Source of the DNA: Metabacillus rhizolycopersici
GTDB lineage: Bacteria > Bacillota > Bacilli > Bacillales > Bacillaceae
Assembly (NCBI RefSeq): GCF_020075705.1
Contig: NZ_JAIQUM010000018.1
Location: forward strand, 1-64,000
Direction: 5' to 3'
DNA: 64,000 nt
In this document: in pieces, positions 17,319-27,380 of the stretch
Layout: the number at the start of each line of letters is the position of its first letter
How positions within the stretch are numbered: the first letter of the stretch is position 1
Program-made: the position numbers and the translations under genes
The notes under the pieces: generated by a model
What the model was told of the DNA's origin: nothing
The model's database searches: none
What the model saw: only the letters and a program-made list of their open reading frames with translations

Positions 17319-18515
17319 CTAACTCGCTTGAGAATAAGCTTGCTTGTATGCTTTCTTTTTCCCGTGTAGTAAATAATATAAAAAGATACATCCAAATACA
17401 ACTATAGCCAACGTCATATACAATCCACGAAAACCAACTAGGGGAATGATTGCCCCTAATAGAAAAGGTCCAATCCCCGTCCCTGCATCGAAGAATATGA
17501 AAAAGGTTGAGGTGGCAAGTCCAACTCGATGCCGTGGAGATTCCTTAATGGCAATTGCCTGACAGCATGACTGCAAAGTCCCGAATCCGAGTGCAATGAG
17601 CGCTCCTGCTAAAAGAAGCGTAAAACCATGTTCTGCTTGGCTAATGATGATTAACCCAATCCCAAATAGTATAATTGCTGGAAAAATAACAATATTATCG
17701 CCTTTTTTATCTAAGATCCGACCAGTGAATGGTCTTGAAATTAAGAGAAATATAGCATAGACGATAAAATAGAAACTTGCTGCGTCTACTAAATTAATTT
17801 CATTCGCATATGTAGCAAGAAACGACAGAATACCCGAGTAAGAAAAACCAATGATGGCGATAACGATTGAAATAGGAAGGGCACCTTTTTCGAAAAAGTC
17901 TGTCAATTTAAACCCCTTCATCTCATCAAGCTGTGCTTTTGTGATGTTCGCTTCAGGGATTTGTGCAAATAACGAGATGATAATACTAATAACAGTACAT
18001 AGAGTACATAATACAAAAATCATTGTAAAGCTTGCATGCTGACTAATAAAAAGACCAATGAAGGGACCAATTGCAGTTGCAAGAGTGATGCTAAGTGAAT
18101 AATAGCTTGTTCCTTCTCCGCGACGTTCATTCGGAATAATATCCATTACAACAATTGACATCGCTGTCGTAGCCAATCCAAATGCCGCGCCATGAATAAA
18201 ACGAACCAACAATAATAAGCTAATGTTTTCGACTGTAAAATACAACAGTGAAGCAATCAAGAATAGAACTAATCCACCGAAAAGCATTTTTTTACGACCA
18301 ATTCTTTCAATGTATTTTCCCGAAAATAGGCGTAGAATGAGCGCGCCGATGATGAAGATACTAGAGGCAAGACCAGCCATGCTTTGTGAGGCGCTAAATT
18401 CTTGGATAGCATAAACGGTTAACGTAGTCATTAATAGGTAAAAGGTTAACGCAATGAAAAAGCTAGCTGCGGAAAGAATGATAAAATCCTTCGTCCATAA
18501 TTTTGTTTTACTCAT
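17319..18515 (-). CDS. MFS transporter, drug/metabolite efflux type
   Basis: 398 residues with 12 hydrophobic segments. The loop 2-3 motif GKYIERIGRKKM and the RFIHGAAFGLATTA region fit the DHA-type major facilitator superfamily. The start ATG at 18515 begins MSKTKLWTKDF with TTGGAGATTG upstream; the frame extends 47 codons further without support. It resembles the transporter at 52166 (same WxKxFIIL start and RFIHG motif), so the two belong to one subfamily. The substrate is unknown. Confidence 0.75.
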   Translation of the reverse strand: MSKTKLWTKDFIILSAASFFIALTFYLLMTTLTVYAIQEFSASQSMAGLASSIFIIGALILRLFSGKYIERIGRKKMLFGGLVLFLIASLLYFTVENISLLLLVRFIHGAAFGLATTAMSIVVMDIIPNERRGEGTSYYSLSITLATAIGPFIGLFISQHASFTMIFVLCTLCTVISIIISLFAQIPEANITKAQLDEMKGFKLTDFFEKGALPISIVIAIIGFSYSGILSFLATYANEINLVDAASFYFIVYAIFLLISRPFTGRILDKKGDNIVIFPAIILFGIGLIIISQAEHGFTLLLAGALIALGFGTLQSCCQAIAIKESPRHRVGLATSTFFIFFDAGTGIGPFLLGAIIPLVGFRGLYMTLAIVVFGCIFLYYLLHGKKKAYKQAYSQAS

Positions 18516-18858
18516 TTTTACAATCTCCAATTTCAAAGTGTAGTTTCTTGATTTGGGTATGCAAAGACTTCCGCAATCTCCTTTCATAATCTTCGTATCA
18601 ATTAGATCGCGTACAACTAGAATGTCTACATAGCAATACCCATTTAAATGATTCAATAATTAGTTTATTACCAATTTAAGTTATTTGACTGTAAATTTAA
18701 CATTATACTTTTTTTCAGAATTGTCAATCAACTAAACTTACAAATAAACTGGAAAATAAATGAATATTTTAGCGCATAATGAATTGTACCATTTGATTCA
18801 TGCTAAATCACCTAGACCTGACTGGCTACGTTTTAATCATTCTTCAAGTAGGTATCGA

Positions 18859-18975
18859 TTAAGATATTCTTAATGACCAAAAGGAGATAGATAATATTTT
18901 TGACTTACCTACTAGTATGAGTAGAAAATTACTTGCTGAACGACGTTCTCTTACAAGTGTTTCAAATGTTGACAT
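18859..18975 (-). pseudogene. N-terminal remnant of a nitroreductase gene
   Basis: AAAGGGGGAATATC before an ATG at 18975 starts a frame reading MSTFETLVRERRSASNF, the typical N-terminus of NfrA/YdgI-type FMN nitroreductases. Resemblance stops after about 18 residues and the frame ends after 38. The ribosome binding site is intact, so a truncated peptide may still be made. Confidence 0.5.
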
Positions 18976-19402
18976 GATATTCCCCCTTTATATGATGCAA
19001 AATCTTTATAACCTTTATTTTTTATAATCTCTAATTGCTTTAAAAATCTAGATTTCGAGACATCTTATTAAAAAATTAAGAATAACCAAATTTACTGTAC
19101 ATTCCGATTTAAATTACTCAATTGATCTTGAATTCTGTTCACTCTAAAAATAAATGTGCTGGAGTGATTCTTAATCTTTTTTTAGTCAAGAAAAATGTGT
19201 CTAGTTTATGACTGAATAAAAATAGTGATTTATATAATAACTATACTTATCTATAAAAAAATAATGCAAAGACTATCAACTCTTAACTTTATTAAAGTAA
19301 AAAACAGAAAGGGAATATAAGTTATTATTAATAACCAACTCCAACAACTTTTACTAACTTACTAAATTGCGACCATAGTTTTTCAGGAACAGCGAGTAAT
19401 TA
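18976..19402. other. Non-coding region
   Basis: About 430 bases of AT-rich sequence upstream of the nitroreductase remnant. No coding or RNA signal recognised. Confidence 0.45.
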
Positions 19403-19445
19403 AAAAAACTAATATCTCACATTCCAGATATTAGTTTTTTGGTTT
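19403..19445. terminator. Strong bidirectional terminator-like hairpin
   Basis: The 15-base arms AAAAAACTAATATCT and AGATATTAGTTTTTT are perfect around an 8-base loop, giving a T-run on either strand. No gene reads into it directly, consistent with decay of the neighbouring nitroreductase locus or with an unannotated short transcript. Confidence 0.65.
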
Positions 19446-19626
19446 TATTATGAAATTATCAGTATTCATCATGTTTCCTCAATTATTGGAAACTTATATA
19501 CAGTTAGACAAGTGGATGGTTAAATTATTATAAAAGTGGATGGTTATTTTTCAAGAAAAAAGCTTTATTATGATAAGGATTACCTCATGTAATACAATTA
19601 CTTTAGAACATAAAGGGATGAAAAAT

Positions 19627-20049
19627 ATGACATGGACGTTTGTGCTAATGTTAATTCTTGTGAGTTTAGCTAAAATTTTATTGACGTGTCTTCCAACCTC
19701 TGTTGTGGAATGGATTCTCGGCAAATTTGAAATACATCCAACGCTTAGTGACACGATGGACACTGTAACCATCGACGGAAAACGCTTGGAAGGTGAAGAA
19801 AAAAATCAAGTTATTAATCATTTTAATCAAGCGTTATTTTTAGAGAAGCATTCTTTTCCTCCAGAGAACAGTGGAACTCCTATAGTTATTGATACGAAAA
19901 TGGGAAAAAACAATGTTAGGCTTTTTGTGTATTGTTACAACGATCACGTTGATGTAATCAAAACATACAAAAAGAAAGAAATCGCATATCGTCTGCGTTC
20001 CGATAGTCTTCAGAAACGTTCTAGTTTCGTAACTGAGGAGTTAGTTTAA
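19627..20049 (+). CDS. yfmQ: YfmQ family protein
   Basis: 140 residues with one N-terminal membrane helix (about 4-22) and a cytoplasmic or exposed domain. TCLPTSVVEWILGKFEIHP and VTIDGKRLEGEEK match my recollection of B. subtilis YfmQ, an uncharacterised protein of about 147 aa. The start ATG at 19627 has AAAGGG nine bases upstream; longer in-frame starts have no ribosome binding site. It is monocistronic, followed by a weak hairpin at about 20067-20093. Confidence 0.7.
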   Translation: MTWTFVLMLILVSLAKILLTCLPTSVVEWILGKFEIHPTLSDTMDTVTIDGKRLEGEEKNQVINHFNQALFLEKHSFPPENSGTPIVIDTKMGKNNVRLFVYCYNDHVDVIKTYKKKEIAYRLRSDSLQKRSSFVTEELV

Positions 20050-20107
20050 TAGTTACCTAAAGTTGATAAAGTCCTTTCATTAATTAAAAAAGGGCTAATT
20101 GCTATTA

Positions 20108-20216
20108 TTAATGACTGTTTTCGCAGACTTTGTTGCTACTGTCATATAGAGTGCCATCAACAGTGACCGGTTTGGCTCCATTTTCCTTGATTCGGGCTTC
20201 TAACCCATGAACAGAA
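20108..20216 (-). pseudogene. Short coding-like remnant abutting repeat copy B
   Basis: On the minus strand a frame of 35 codons reads GLEARIKENGAKPVTVDG and so on to a stop at 20108, with protein-like composition. It has no start because structured repeat copy B occupies its upstream side. I cannot name the parent gene. Confidence 0.25.
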
Positions 20217-20345
20217 TCGCAAGCGCCTTGATCAGCCTAAGGCAATCAGGAATAGAAGGGATTTTTCACCTTCAATTTCTGATTGCCTTAGACCTAAGAG
20301 GGACCGGACGCTTGCGCTGGATGTCGTGCACTTATCCACAGTACA
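20217..20345. repeat. Structured repeat family 1, copy B
   Basis: Outer arms TCGCAAGCGCC (20217) and GGACGCTTGCG pair. The inner stem CTAAGGCAATCAG/CTGATTGCCTTAG is perfect over 13 bases and differs in sequence from copy A while keeping the same place. The tail GTGCACTTATCCACAGTAC recurs at 33030-33050 and, degenerate, at 10384. The tail contains TTATCCACA, a perfect DnaA box consensus. Confidence 0.7.
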
Positions 20346-20351
20346 AGACTT

Positions 20352-20512
20352 TTATAAAGCGAGACTTCCATCAGTGGGGATTTTCCTTATCCCCCACTGA
20401 TGGATAGCGAGACTTATCGGGCCTTTACGGGCAGTTATCCCCCACCTTCGCCTCTTTGTGATTCACTCAAGCTTAGAGGTGGGGGTATTACTGCCCGTTA
20501 ATGCGGGATAAA
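20352..20512 (+). repeat. Structured repeat family 2, copy 1
   Basis: Two stable hairpins: CCATCAGTGGGG with its complement at 20368-20403, and GGGCAGTTA-CCCCCACC paired with GGTGGGGG-TACTGCCC at 20428-20497. They are enclosed by TTATC/GATAA. A diverged copy lies at 49740-49895. The preserved fold suggests an RNA or a palindromic mobile element. No coding potential. Confidence 0.6.
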
Positions 20513-20603
20513 TTCCTAAACAAAGAGATAAAGTCAATCCTTCGCTAGATAAGGGATTGACTTTATTTGTATAATGTTTACATTTGATAATTTTGGATCT
20601 TGT

Positions 20604-21722
20604 TTAACGAATTGGGAGTTTAGTTGCTGTGGAAGCAGAGTGCTTTTTTCTTATTTTCCCGATTACTAATAATAAAAGTGGAAAAAACAAACAAATTGTT
20701 AAGGAATAAGGTGTCAATGTGTTTTTAAGAAAGTTATGTAAATGTACAGAATTTGGATGCATAAAGGTAGAAAAAGTAATAATTAAAAACGCTAATGGGT
20801 AAGTAAGGATTTTATAGCTTTTTAATCCAAGAACTTGAGCTAACCCAAGAGAAAGTCCGTAAAAACCTATCGTCATCTTAAAATACAGTGATAAAATCCA
20901 AACAATTGTCAAAATGATTTCGATTCGATCTAAAAAGTTACCAATGCTTATTTTTTTCGCTAATGTGAACGTGGGATAAAGTTGGATTGCGGTAATGCCA
21001 AAACCCAATACCAAAATACTGAAAATAGTGATAATAATTATGGAGGTTCCTCCAATTAACTGTCCTTTATAAAAGGCTTTTTTCATTTCTGTTTTATCAG
21101 TAACATACGGTATTATCATTAAAAAGAGGGCAAGCTGTAAGGGGTTCCCCAAGCTACCATATGAGGCCTTTATAATTGGCTTTATACCTTCTCCATAAAT
21201 AGGTTGAATGTTTTCTAATTTTACTTCAGGGATAAGAAAAAAGAATAACAAGAAAAGCAGCGCTATAATCCAAGGGAAAAAGATTACTGCTGAACGACAG
21301 ATGACTTCTAATCCTAATCGTACACCGATTAAGCTTGTAATCACAAAAATAATGATAATCATTTGTATGGGTGTTTCAACCAATACTTGCGAAGTAAAAA
21401 AATCCGCCATATCTCTAACCTGTCCACAAGTAATGTGATAAACATAAAAAAGATAAATTAGCGCTGTCATTTTGCCAATCCATTTTCCTACTATTTTTTC
21501 ATTATATTCAACATAAGTCATGGATGGATAAAGGGTGGCTAATTGATTAAATAATAAAACGAAAAATAAAGTAATAAGAGTTGTTAAGATAGCAGCAATC
21601 CAAGCATCCTGTTTTGCTACTCTCGCAAGGGGAGCGGTTGTAAGAATTATCGCACTTCCTAACGTAAATATGATGACTAATATTTGAAATTCACTGGCAT
21701 TTATCTTACCCTTTTCGAGCAT
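20604..21722 (-). CDS. GerAB-type spore germination permease, orphan
   Basis: 372 residues with about ten membrane helices and the family features of GerAB/endospore germination permeases (APC superfamily): the N-terminal EFQILVIIFTLGSAI helix, YPSMTYVEYNEKIVGKW and the FPLLLLVIGKIRKK end. GerAB proteins form the nutrient-sensing channel of germinant receptors together with GerAA and GerAC. Neither partner is adjacent, so this is an orphan subunit that may pair with receptors encoded elsewhere. The start ATG at 21722 has TTGGAGGTAACT upstream. Confidence 0.85.
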   Translation of the reverse strand: MLEKGKINASEFQILVIIFTLGSAIILTTAPLARVAKQDAWIAAILTTLITLFFVLLFNQLATLYPSMTYVEYNEKIVGKWIGKMTALIYLFYVYHITCGQVRDMADFFTSQVLVETPIQMIIIIFVITSLIGVRLGLEVICRSAVIFFPWIIALLFLLFFFLIPEVKLENIQPIYGEGIKPIIKASYGSLGNPLQLALFLMIIPYVTDKTEMKKAFYKGQLIGGTSIIIITIFSILVLGFGITAIQLYPTFTLAKKISIGNFLDRIEIILTIVWILSLYFKMTIGFYGLSLGLAQVLGLKSYKILTYPLAFLIITFSTFMHPNSVHLHNFLKNTLTPYSLTICLFFPLLLLVIGKIRKKHSASTATKLPIR

Positions 21723-21888
21723 AGTTACCTCCAACATTCAAATAATATTTAGTATCCCAATAAATCCCTATAATTATTAGATAAACTATGAGGGGGTATA
21801 AGTGAGTTAGCAGTACAAGTTGCTTTATGTTAAATTTACAAAGGTTTTAAAACAATCGATTTATCCCTAATCACTCTTCATTAAGTTC

Positions 21889-21923
21889 AAAAAAGCTCGG
21901 TCGAATATGACCGAGCTTTTTTG
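21889..21923. terminator. Terminator after the aminotransferase gene
   Basis: AAAAAAGCTCGGTC and GACCGAGCTTTTTT-type arms pair perfectly around a short loop, with T-runs on both strands. It directly follows the stop at 21930. Confidence 0.8.
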
Positions 21924-21929
21924 AATCTT

Positions 21930-23261
21930 TCATATCAATGGAATCTTACCTTCAATCTCCTTAATCGAATCATCTAAAATACGAATCAAATTCCCTATTT
22001 CTTCTTTAGTAATAATCAGTGGTGGTGCAATGACAATTGTATCTTGGCCATCAAATATGACAGAGCGGCAAATGAGACCACGTTTCGCAGCTTCATTAAC
22101 GATTAGTGGTGATACCGGTGTTTGAAATTTCTTTTGATCTTCGTCGACGAATTCAATCGCAGCCATTAGCCCAAGTCCCCTTACTTCACCAACGATTTTG
22201 TGATTAGCTTGAATCCACATCAGTCCTGCTAACAATTCTTTTCCCATAGACTCTGCATTACCAATGAGGTTTTCCGTTTCAATTAGTTCCAGATTTTTTA
22301 ATGCAACGGCACAGGCCATCGCGTGGCCACTATATGTGTAACCATGTAATAACGTTCCTGTTGAGAGCTTCTTAAATTCCTCATGGATTTGCTCAGTTAG
22401 CATGACTCCACCAAGTTGTGCATATCCACTTGTTACCCCTTTTGCAAAACACATCATGTCAGGAGTGACTCCGTAATGTTCGATTCCAAACCATTTGCCT
22501 GTGCGCCCAAATCCTGTAATCACTTCGTCCGTGATAAATAAGATTTCATTTTCTACACAAATTTCCTTCACTTCTTTAAAGTAGGTTGCAGGTGCGATAT
22601 GAACTCCACCGGCACCTTGCACTGGTTCAGCAATAAACGCGGCAATTGTTTCAGGTCCTTCCGCTTCAATTAGCTCTCGTAACATAACAGGTTCAACATG
22701 ATCGACATAGTAAAAATCTGGAGCTAGTGAACTCGAAAATTCTCTAAATGGCTTTAAGCCCGTCGCACTTGTCGCACCCATCGACACGCCATGATAGGAT
22801 TTTGTTCTTGAGATGATTTTTTTCCGCTCCGGTTTCCCTTTTAACATCCAATAATGGCGGGCAAGTTTATACGCTGAATCATTCGCTTCTGATCCACCAG
22901 ATGTAAAAAAGGTTGCCATTAAATCACTAGATGCTAATTCAGCAAGCTTTGCGGATAATCGTATCGCCGGTTCGTTACTAAACGTCGCAAAACATGAGCT
23001 ATATGCAAGCTTTGTCATTTGTTCCTTTGCTACTTCACCTATTTCAGATCTTCCGTGTCCTACATTCACATTCCAAAGTGATGACATCCCATCGATCACA
23101 ATCTTTCCTTTTACATCCTCGAGGTAAACGCCCCTCCCTTCTTTAAAAATAAACGAAGGTCCAGCATCCTGCTGCTGTTGAATCGAGGATGTTGGATGAA
23201 GAAAATGGTTTTTATCTAATTCCTCAAGCTCACGAATATCATCCATCCAGTTAGGCATCAT
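21930..23261 (-). CDS. Class III PLP-dependent aminotransferase
   Basis: About 443 residues. ITDEVITGFGRTGKWF and FAKGVTSGYAQLGG (PLP-binding Lys) are the class III signatures. The family transfers amino groups from omega-amino acids or diamines to pyruvate or 2-oxoglutarate; B. subtilis YhxA is similar. The start ATG at 23261 follows AAAAAGGATGG. A truncated copy of its first 60 residues lies at 37029-37232 beside the lysine cluster, so the gene or its twin once sat there. The neighbouring polyamine and beta-lysine genes make diamine or beta-amino acid substrates plausible, but that is inference. Confidence 0.8.
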   Translation of the reverse strand: MMPNWMDDIRELEELDKNHFLHPTSSIQQQQDAGPSFIFKEGRGVYLEDVKGKIVIDGMSSLWNVNVGHGRSEIGEVAKEQMTKLAYSSCFATFSNEPAIRLSAKLAELASSDLMATFFTSGGSEANDSAYKLARHYWMLKGKPERKKIISRTKSYHGVSMGATSATGLKPFREFSSSLAPDFYYVDHVEPVMLRELIEAEGPETIAAFIAEPVQGAGGVHIAPATYFKEVKEICVENEILFITDEVITGFGRTGKWFGIEHYGVTPDMMCFAKGVTSGYAQLGGVMLTEQIHEEFKKLSTGTLLHGYTYSGHAMACAVALKNLELIETENLIGNAESMGKELLAGLMWIQANHKIVGEVRGLGLMAAIEFVDEDQKKFQTPVSPLIVNEAAKRGLICRSVIFDGQDTIVIAPPLIITKEEIGNLIRILDDSIKEIEGKIPLI

Positions 23262-23492
23262 AACCATCCTTTTTGTTAGAATTAAGGTCCTGATACTTTG
23301 AAAGTGTTCTAAAAAACTCAAGTGGTAACAGTACAGAATCTTTATTAAATCTTATTTTAAGTTTATTGCACTTTTTTGTTCTCTGAATATATTTAATCAT
23401 TATTTATGCTAAAATTCTCCAAACATAACAGCTTATAGAAGATAAATTCTATGTTGCATGTACATGTTGTAACTATTCTTTTAAAAGATGAT
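23262..23492. other. Intergenic region
   Basis: About 230 bases between metK and the aminotransferase gene. No clear terminator or riboswitch seen. Confidence 0.4.
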
Positions 23493-24716
23493 CTAAAATC
23501 CTTCGTCCTCTTCGCTTATCCTTTTTGTTTCCTTTTTTAATATTTCTGCTTTATCCGTGTTTTCCCAAGGCAGTTTGATATCTGATCTTCCAAAGTGTCC
23601 ATAACACGCAGTTTGAAAATAAATGGGTTGCCTTAGATTTAACATCTGAATAATACCTGCAGGGCGAAGGTCAAAGTATTTACGTATTAGTTGAACGATC
23701 TTTTTTTCTTCTATTTTTCCTGTACCAAACGTTTCAACGGCTATTGAAACAGGGGTAGCTACTCCAATAGAGTAAGCGAGTTGAACTTCACATTTTTCTG
23801 CAATCCCTGCTGCAACAATATTTTTAGCTACATAACGTGCTGCATAGGCTGCCGAACGGTCAACCTTTGTTGGATCTTTTCCTGAAAATGCACCGCCCCC
23901 ATGACGTGAAAATCCACCATACGTATCCACAATAATTTTGCGACCAGTTAAGCCTGCGTCTCCCTTTGGTCCACCAATGACGAATCGACCAGTCGGGTTA
24001 ATAAAATATTTTGTGTTATCATCAATTAATTTAGTTGGTACCACGTGAGCAATTACATGACGAAGCAGATCTTTTTTTATTTGTTCTAATTCTACTTCAG
24101 GATCATGTTGCGCAGAAATAACGATTGTATCAATGCGAACAGGCTTCACGTCTTCGTATTCTACTGTAACCTGAACTTTTCCATCTGGACGTAAATAACT
24201 AATCATCCCATTTTTTCTCACTTTTGTTAAACGTTTAGCTAGGTTGTTGGACAGAGAGATTGGTAATGGCATTAGCTCCTGGGTTTCATTGCAAGCAAAA
24301 CCAAACATCAATCCTTGATCTCCGGCACCAATTGCTTCTATTTCATCCTCATTCATTAAACCTTCACGTGCCTCTAGAGCTTTATTAACTCCCATAGCTA
24401 TATCAGAAGATTGCTTATTCAACGCAATTAAAATCTTACATGTATCCGCATCAAAACCATATTCAGTGTTTGTATAACCGATATTTCGAATGGTTTCTCT
24501 CACTATTTCTAAGAAATCTACTTTGCTATCCGTTGTAATCTCTCCCGATAAAACAACTAAGTCTGAACTAACTGAACTTTCACAAGCAACGCGGGCATTT
24601 GGATCTTTTTCAAAAATGGCATCTAATACAGCATCAGAAATTTGATCACACATTTTATCAGGATGACCTTCTGTAACCGATTCTGAAGTAAATAGGTGTC
24701 GTTGTTCTTTAAACAT
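23493..24716 (-). CDS. metK: S-adenosylmethionine synthetase
   Basis: 407 residues with the MetK signatures [47 protein letters not shown] and [16 protein letters not shown]. It makes SAM from methionine and ATP. Length is normal. Next to the conserved His-Pro-Asp-Lys it has Met-Cys where B. subtilis has Ile-Cys, and several other substitutions suggest a diverged, possibly second, metK dedicated to this island. The start ATG at 24716 is preceded by TTGGAGGTGAG. No SAM riboswitch was visible upstream. Its position beside the mtn genes fits supply of SAM to the spermidine pathway. Confidence 0.93.
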   Translation of the reverse strand: MFKEQRHLFTSESVTEGHPDKMCDQISDAVLDAIFEKDPNARVACESSVSSDLVVLSGEITTDSKVDFLEIVRETIRNIGYTNTEYGFDADTCKILIALNKQSSDIAMGVNKALEAREGLMNEDEIEAIGAGDQGLMFGFACNETQELMPLPISLSNNLAKRLTKVRKNGMISYLRPDGKVQVTVEYEDVKPVRIDTIVISAQHDPEVELEQIKKDLLRHVIAHVVPTKLIDDNTKYFINPTGRFVIGGPKGDAGLTGRKIIVDTYGGFSRHGGGAFSGKDPTKVDRSAAYAARYVAKNIVAAGIAEKCEVQLAYSIGVATPVSIAVETFGTGKIEEKKIVQLIRKYFDLRPAGIIQMLNLRQPIYFQTACYGHFGRSDIKLPWENTDKAEILKKETKRISEEDEGF

Positions 24717-25093
24717 TACTTTCTCACCTCCAAAAATTATCATTTTTTATACCATTTATCTTTTACGCCAATGTTTTCAAGGATCATATGAAAAGCTTTG
24801 AATAATAAATTACTCTATCAGGTATCTGAGACTTTTAAAAAGTTTCCTTTTGGAATTTTCCATACAGAGTTAATTTCTTCAACGAACATTAGAACGATTT
24901 TAAAATATGATACGGCAATTAGATAATAAAGGTCTGTACTATTTCCTAGCTAAAATAAATAAAATTTAACACCTTACACAAAGTTCAAAACCCGTGAATT
25001 TCTGGGCTTACGTATTGCTTATCTAAATTAAAAATGGTCCACTGTATCTAACAGTAAACCACCACCACAAAAGTAATTTCCATAGATTAATTT
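24717..25093. other. Region between mtnA and metK
   Basis: About 380 bases with the mtnKA terminator candidate and the metK promoter region. I searched by eye for conserved SAM-I motifs on the minus strand and did not find them. Confidence 0.45.
24984..25009 (-). terminator. Weak terminator candidate after mtnA
   Basis: AAGCCC and GGGTTT form a 6-bp stem (one G-T pair) followed by TTGAACTTT on the minus strand. Confidence 0.35.
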
Positions 25094-26152
25094 TTATTTT
25101 AAATTTTGAAGTTTACTCGAATACTGACCTGCTTTATCAGGATAAACAATACCTTGTTCTGTCACAAAGGCAGTTACAAGTGAAAAAGGCGTAATATCAA
25201 ATGCAGGGTTATACACTCTTATCCCTTGTGGTGCTATCCGTTTTCCTAATCCAACCATAATTTCATCTTCCGAACGTTCTTCTATCTGAATTTCTTTTCC
25301 GGTTGGTGTACTTAAATCAATAGATGATAGCGGAGCTGCTACATAAAATGGCAATTTATGCTCTTTTGCTAAGATAGCTACTGTATAGGTTCCAATTTTA
25401 TTAGCAACATCACCATTGGCAGCCACCCGATCCGTTCCAACAATAACAGCCTGCACTGATTGATTGGCCATAACAACCGCTGCCATATTATCACAAATAA
25501 GGGTCACATCAATTCCTGCCTGCTGCAATTCCCATGTAGTAAGACGTGCCCCCTGAAGAACAGGACGAGTTTCATCTACAAATATCTTTAAATTCCACTC
25601 TCGTTCTTTAGCGATATAAAATGGAGCTGTTGCAGTTCCATACTTGGCAGTCGCTAAACTCCCCGCATTGCAATGTGTAAGAATTCCCATACCGTCTTGA
25701 AATAAGCTAAGAGCATGTTCTCCAATATCTCGACAGACTTTTTCATCTTCTTCTTGAATCTGTAAAGCTTCTTTAAGAAGAATTTTCTTAATAACCTCTA
25801 CATTTGATCCTTGTTTTTGTTCTTGATAAGCTCTTTCTTTTAAACGTTTTAATGCCCAGAACAGGTTAACAGCTGTCGGCCGTGCTGTTGCTAAAAAATC
25901 CGATTTTTTTTCTAAATCTTCAATGAAGGTACTCACATTATTTTCATGGTTGTTTTGAACTCCTAAATAGAGACCATAGGCAGCCGCCATCCCAATAGCT
26001 GGTGCACCACGTACTTTCAAAAATCTAATCGCTTCCCATACCTCTTCTATAGTAGACAGTGACAAAAACACAGTTTCTTCAGGAAGGAGGGTCTGATCGA
26101 GTAATATTAGTTGATCTTTTTTCCATTGAACGGATTGAATAAACTCACTAAT
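25094..26152 (-). CDS. mtnA: Methylthioribose-1-phosphate isomerase, probable AUU start
   Basis: 352 residues, the usual MtnA length (353 in B. subtilis). It converts 5-methylthioribose-1-phosphate to methylthioribulose-1-phosphate. Signatures are [25 protein letters not shown] (catalytic Cys) and [19 protein letters not shown] (Asp). The first ATG/GTG/TTG in frame is a GTG at 26071, which would remove the conserved N-terminal LLDQTLLP block. An AGGAGGT eight bases upstream points to ATT at 26152, in the sequence ATTAG that also contains the mtnK stop. I therefore start it there; the preceding in-frame codon options end at a TAG three codons earlier. Confidence 0.9.
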   Translation of the reverse strand: MSEFIQSVQWKKDQLILLDQTLLPEETVFLSLSTIEEVWEAIRFLKVRGAPAIGMAAAYGLYLGVQNNHENNVSTFIEDLEKKSDFLATARPTAVNLFWALKRLKERAYQEQKQGSNVEVIKKILLKEALQIQEEDEKVCRDIGEHALSLFQDGMGILTHCNAGSLATAKYGTATAPFYIAKEREWNLKIFVDETRPVLQGARLTTWELQQAGIDVTLICDNMAAVVMANQSVQAVIVGTDRVAANGDVANKIGTYTVAILAKEHKLPFYVAAPLSSIDLSTPTGKEIQIEERSEDEIMVGLGKRIAPQGIRVYNPAFDITPFSLVTAFVTEQGIVYPDKAGQYSSKLQNLK

Positions 26153-27380
26153 CTTGATCTACCTCCTGATTTTTAACATACCTGACTAAAGAAGTGAGAT
26201 CACCGATTTTTTGTGCTGTTTCCCTTTTCAATACTAATTGTTGTCCAATCGCGAGGGCTAATCTTTCGCCTTTTGCTCTTAATTTGGGATCGTTTATGCT
26301 TTCCAAATCAGAAACATGGGCTAAACCGATTACTCGACGCATCATTTTACATCCCGCATATCCTAATGAATCTTGAAGCAAACGTAGTATATAATCATCT
26401 TCATATCCCTGTATGGATGCATAAGGCTCACTAGCTTTTCCCTTCCATAAAATTCTAAATTCCTCTTCAAAGACTATCCAAATTTCCTCTACTGTATTTA
26501 ACAAATAATCTTGGTATTGAAGCCGTTCTTCTTGATCTAGGGTATGTCCTTCATGAGAGCAAAAATTGAGTAATAGATTGGCAATCACTGCTCCAATGTC
26601 AAAACCCATCGGCCCGTAAAAGGAAAACTCTGGATCAAACACTTTCGTGTCCGTTTCTGTGACCATAATACTTCCTGTATGAAGGTCTCCATGGATAAGT
26701 GCCTGAGCATGAGTAAGGAATTTTTCCTTTAACTTAGTGATTTCAAGTTTAAGCTCACCATGACCCCAAATCTCTTCGATTACTTCCTTAATTAGCGGGT
26801 TAAATTGATTCGTTTTCGCATCGTAATATGGATCAGTAAACACAAGATCTTCAGTAATTTTACACAATTCAGGATTTATAAATTGTACTACTTTCTGTTT
26901 TTTATCCTGATGATCCAACGCTAAATCTGAAGTTAAAAATAGAGTTCTAGCTAGAAACGTGCCTATATGTTTTGCAAAATAAGGATAACGATTACGAGAA
27001 ATGAGTCCTTTACGCATGATGATGTGACTGGATAAATCCTCCATAACGGTTAATGCCAACTCTTTATCGTAATGATAAACTTTTGGGACTAAGCCAGGGC
27101 AAATACTATTTTGTATCATTAATGCTTCACTCTCAATACGGGCCCTATCCAATGTTAACGGCCATGACTCCCCAACAACGCGAGCATAAGGAAGTGCTTG
27201 TTTTATAATGACACTTTTACCTGAGGAACCATTTTCTATTATTCGGAAAACTAGATTTAGATTTCCATCACCTATTTCCTTGCAAATTAGCTGAGCATTT
27301 TCCGAAAATAAACCCGGAATCTTTCTAACATATTCGATTATTTCTAACTCACTAAGCACATGGTAACTTGAATTTGACAT
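26148..27380 (-). CDS. mtnK: 5-methylthioribose kinase
   Basis: 410 residues. It phosphorylates methylthioribose using ATP, the entry step of the salvage pathway. The aminoglycoside-kinase fold is shown by [13 protein letters not shown] (catalytic Asp) and [16 protein letters not shown] (metal-binding Asp). It is slightly longer than B. subtilis MtnK (397 aa). The start ATG has GAGGGAGAGGCG upstream. Its stop overlaps the start of mtnA by five bases, so the two are one coupled operon on the minus strand, divergent from mtnE. Confidence 0.92.
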   Translation of the reverse strand: MSNSSYHVLSELEIIEYVRKIPGLFSENAQLICKEIGDGNLNLVFRIIENGSSGKSVIIKQALPYARVVGESWPLTLDRARIESEALMIQNSICPGLVPKVYHYDKELALTVMEDLSSHIIMRKGLISRNRYPYFAKHIGTFLARTLFLTSDLALDHQDKKQKVVQFINPELCKITEDLVFTDPYYDAKTNQFNPLIKEVIEEIWGHGELKLEITKLKEKFLTHAQALIHGDLHTGSIMVTETDTKVFDPEFSFYGPMGFDIGAVIANLLLNFCSHEGHTLDQEERLQYQDYLLNTVEEIWIVFEEEFRILWKGKASEPYASIQGYEDDYILRLLQDSLGYAGCKMMRRVIGLAHVSDLESINDPKLRAKGERLALAIGQQLVLKRETAQKIGDLTSLVRYVKNQEVDQD

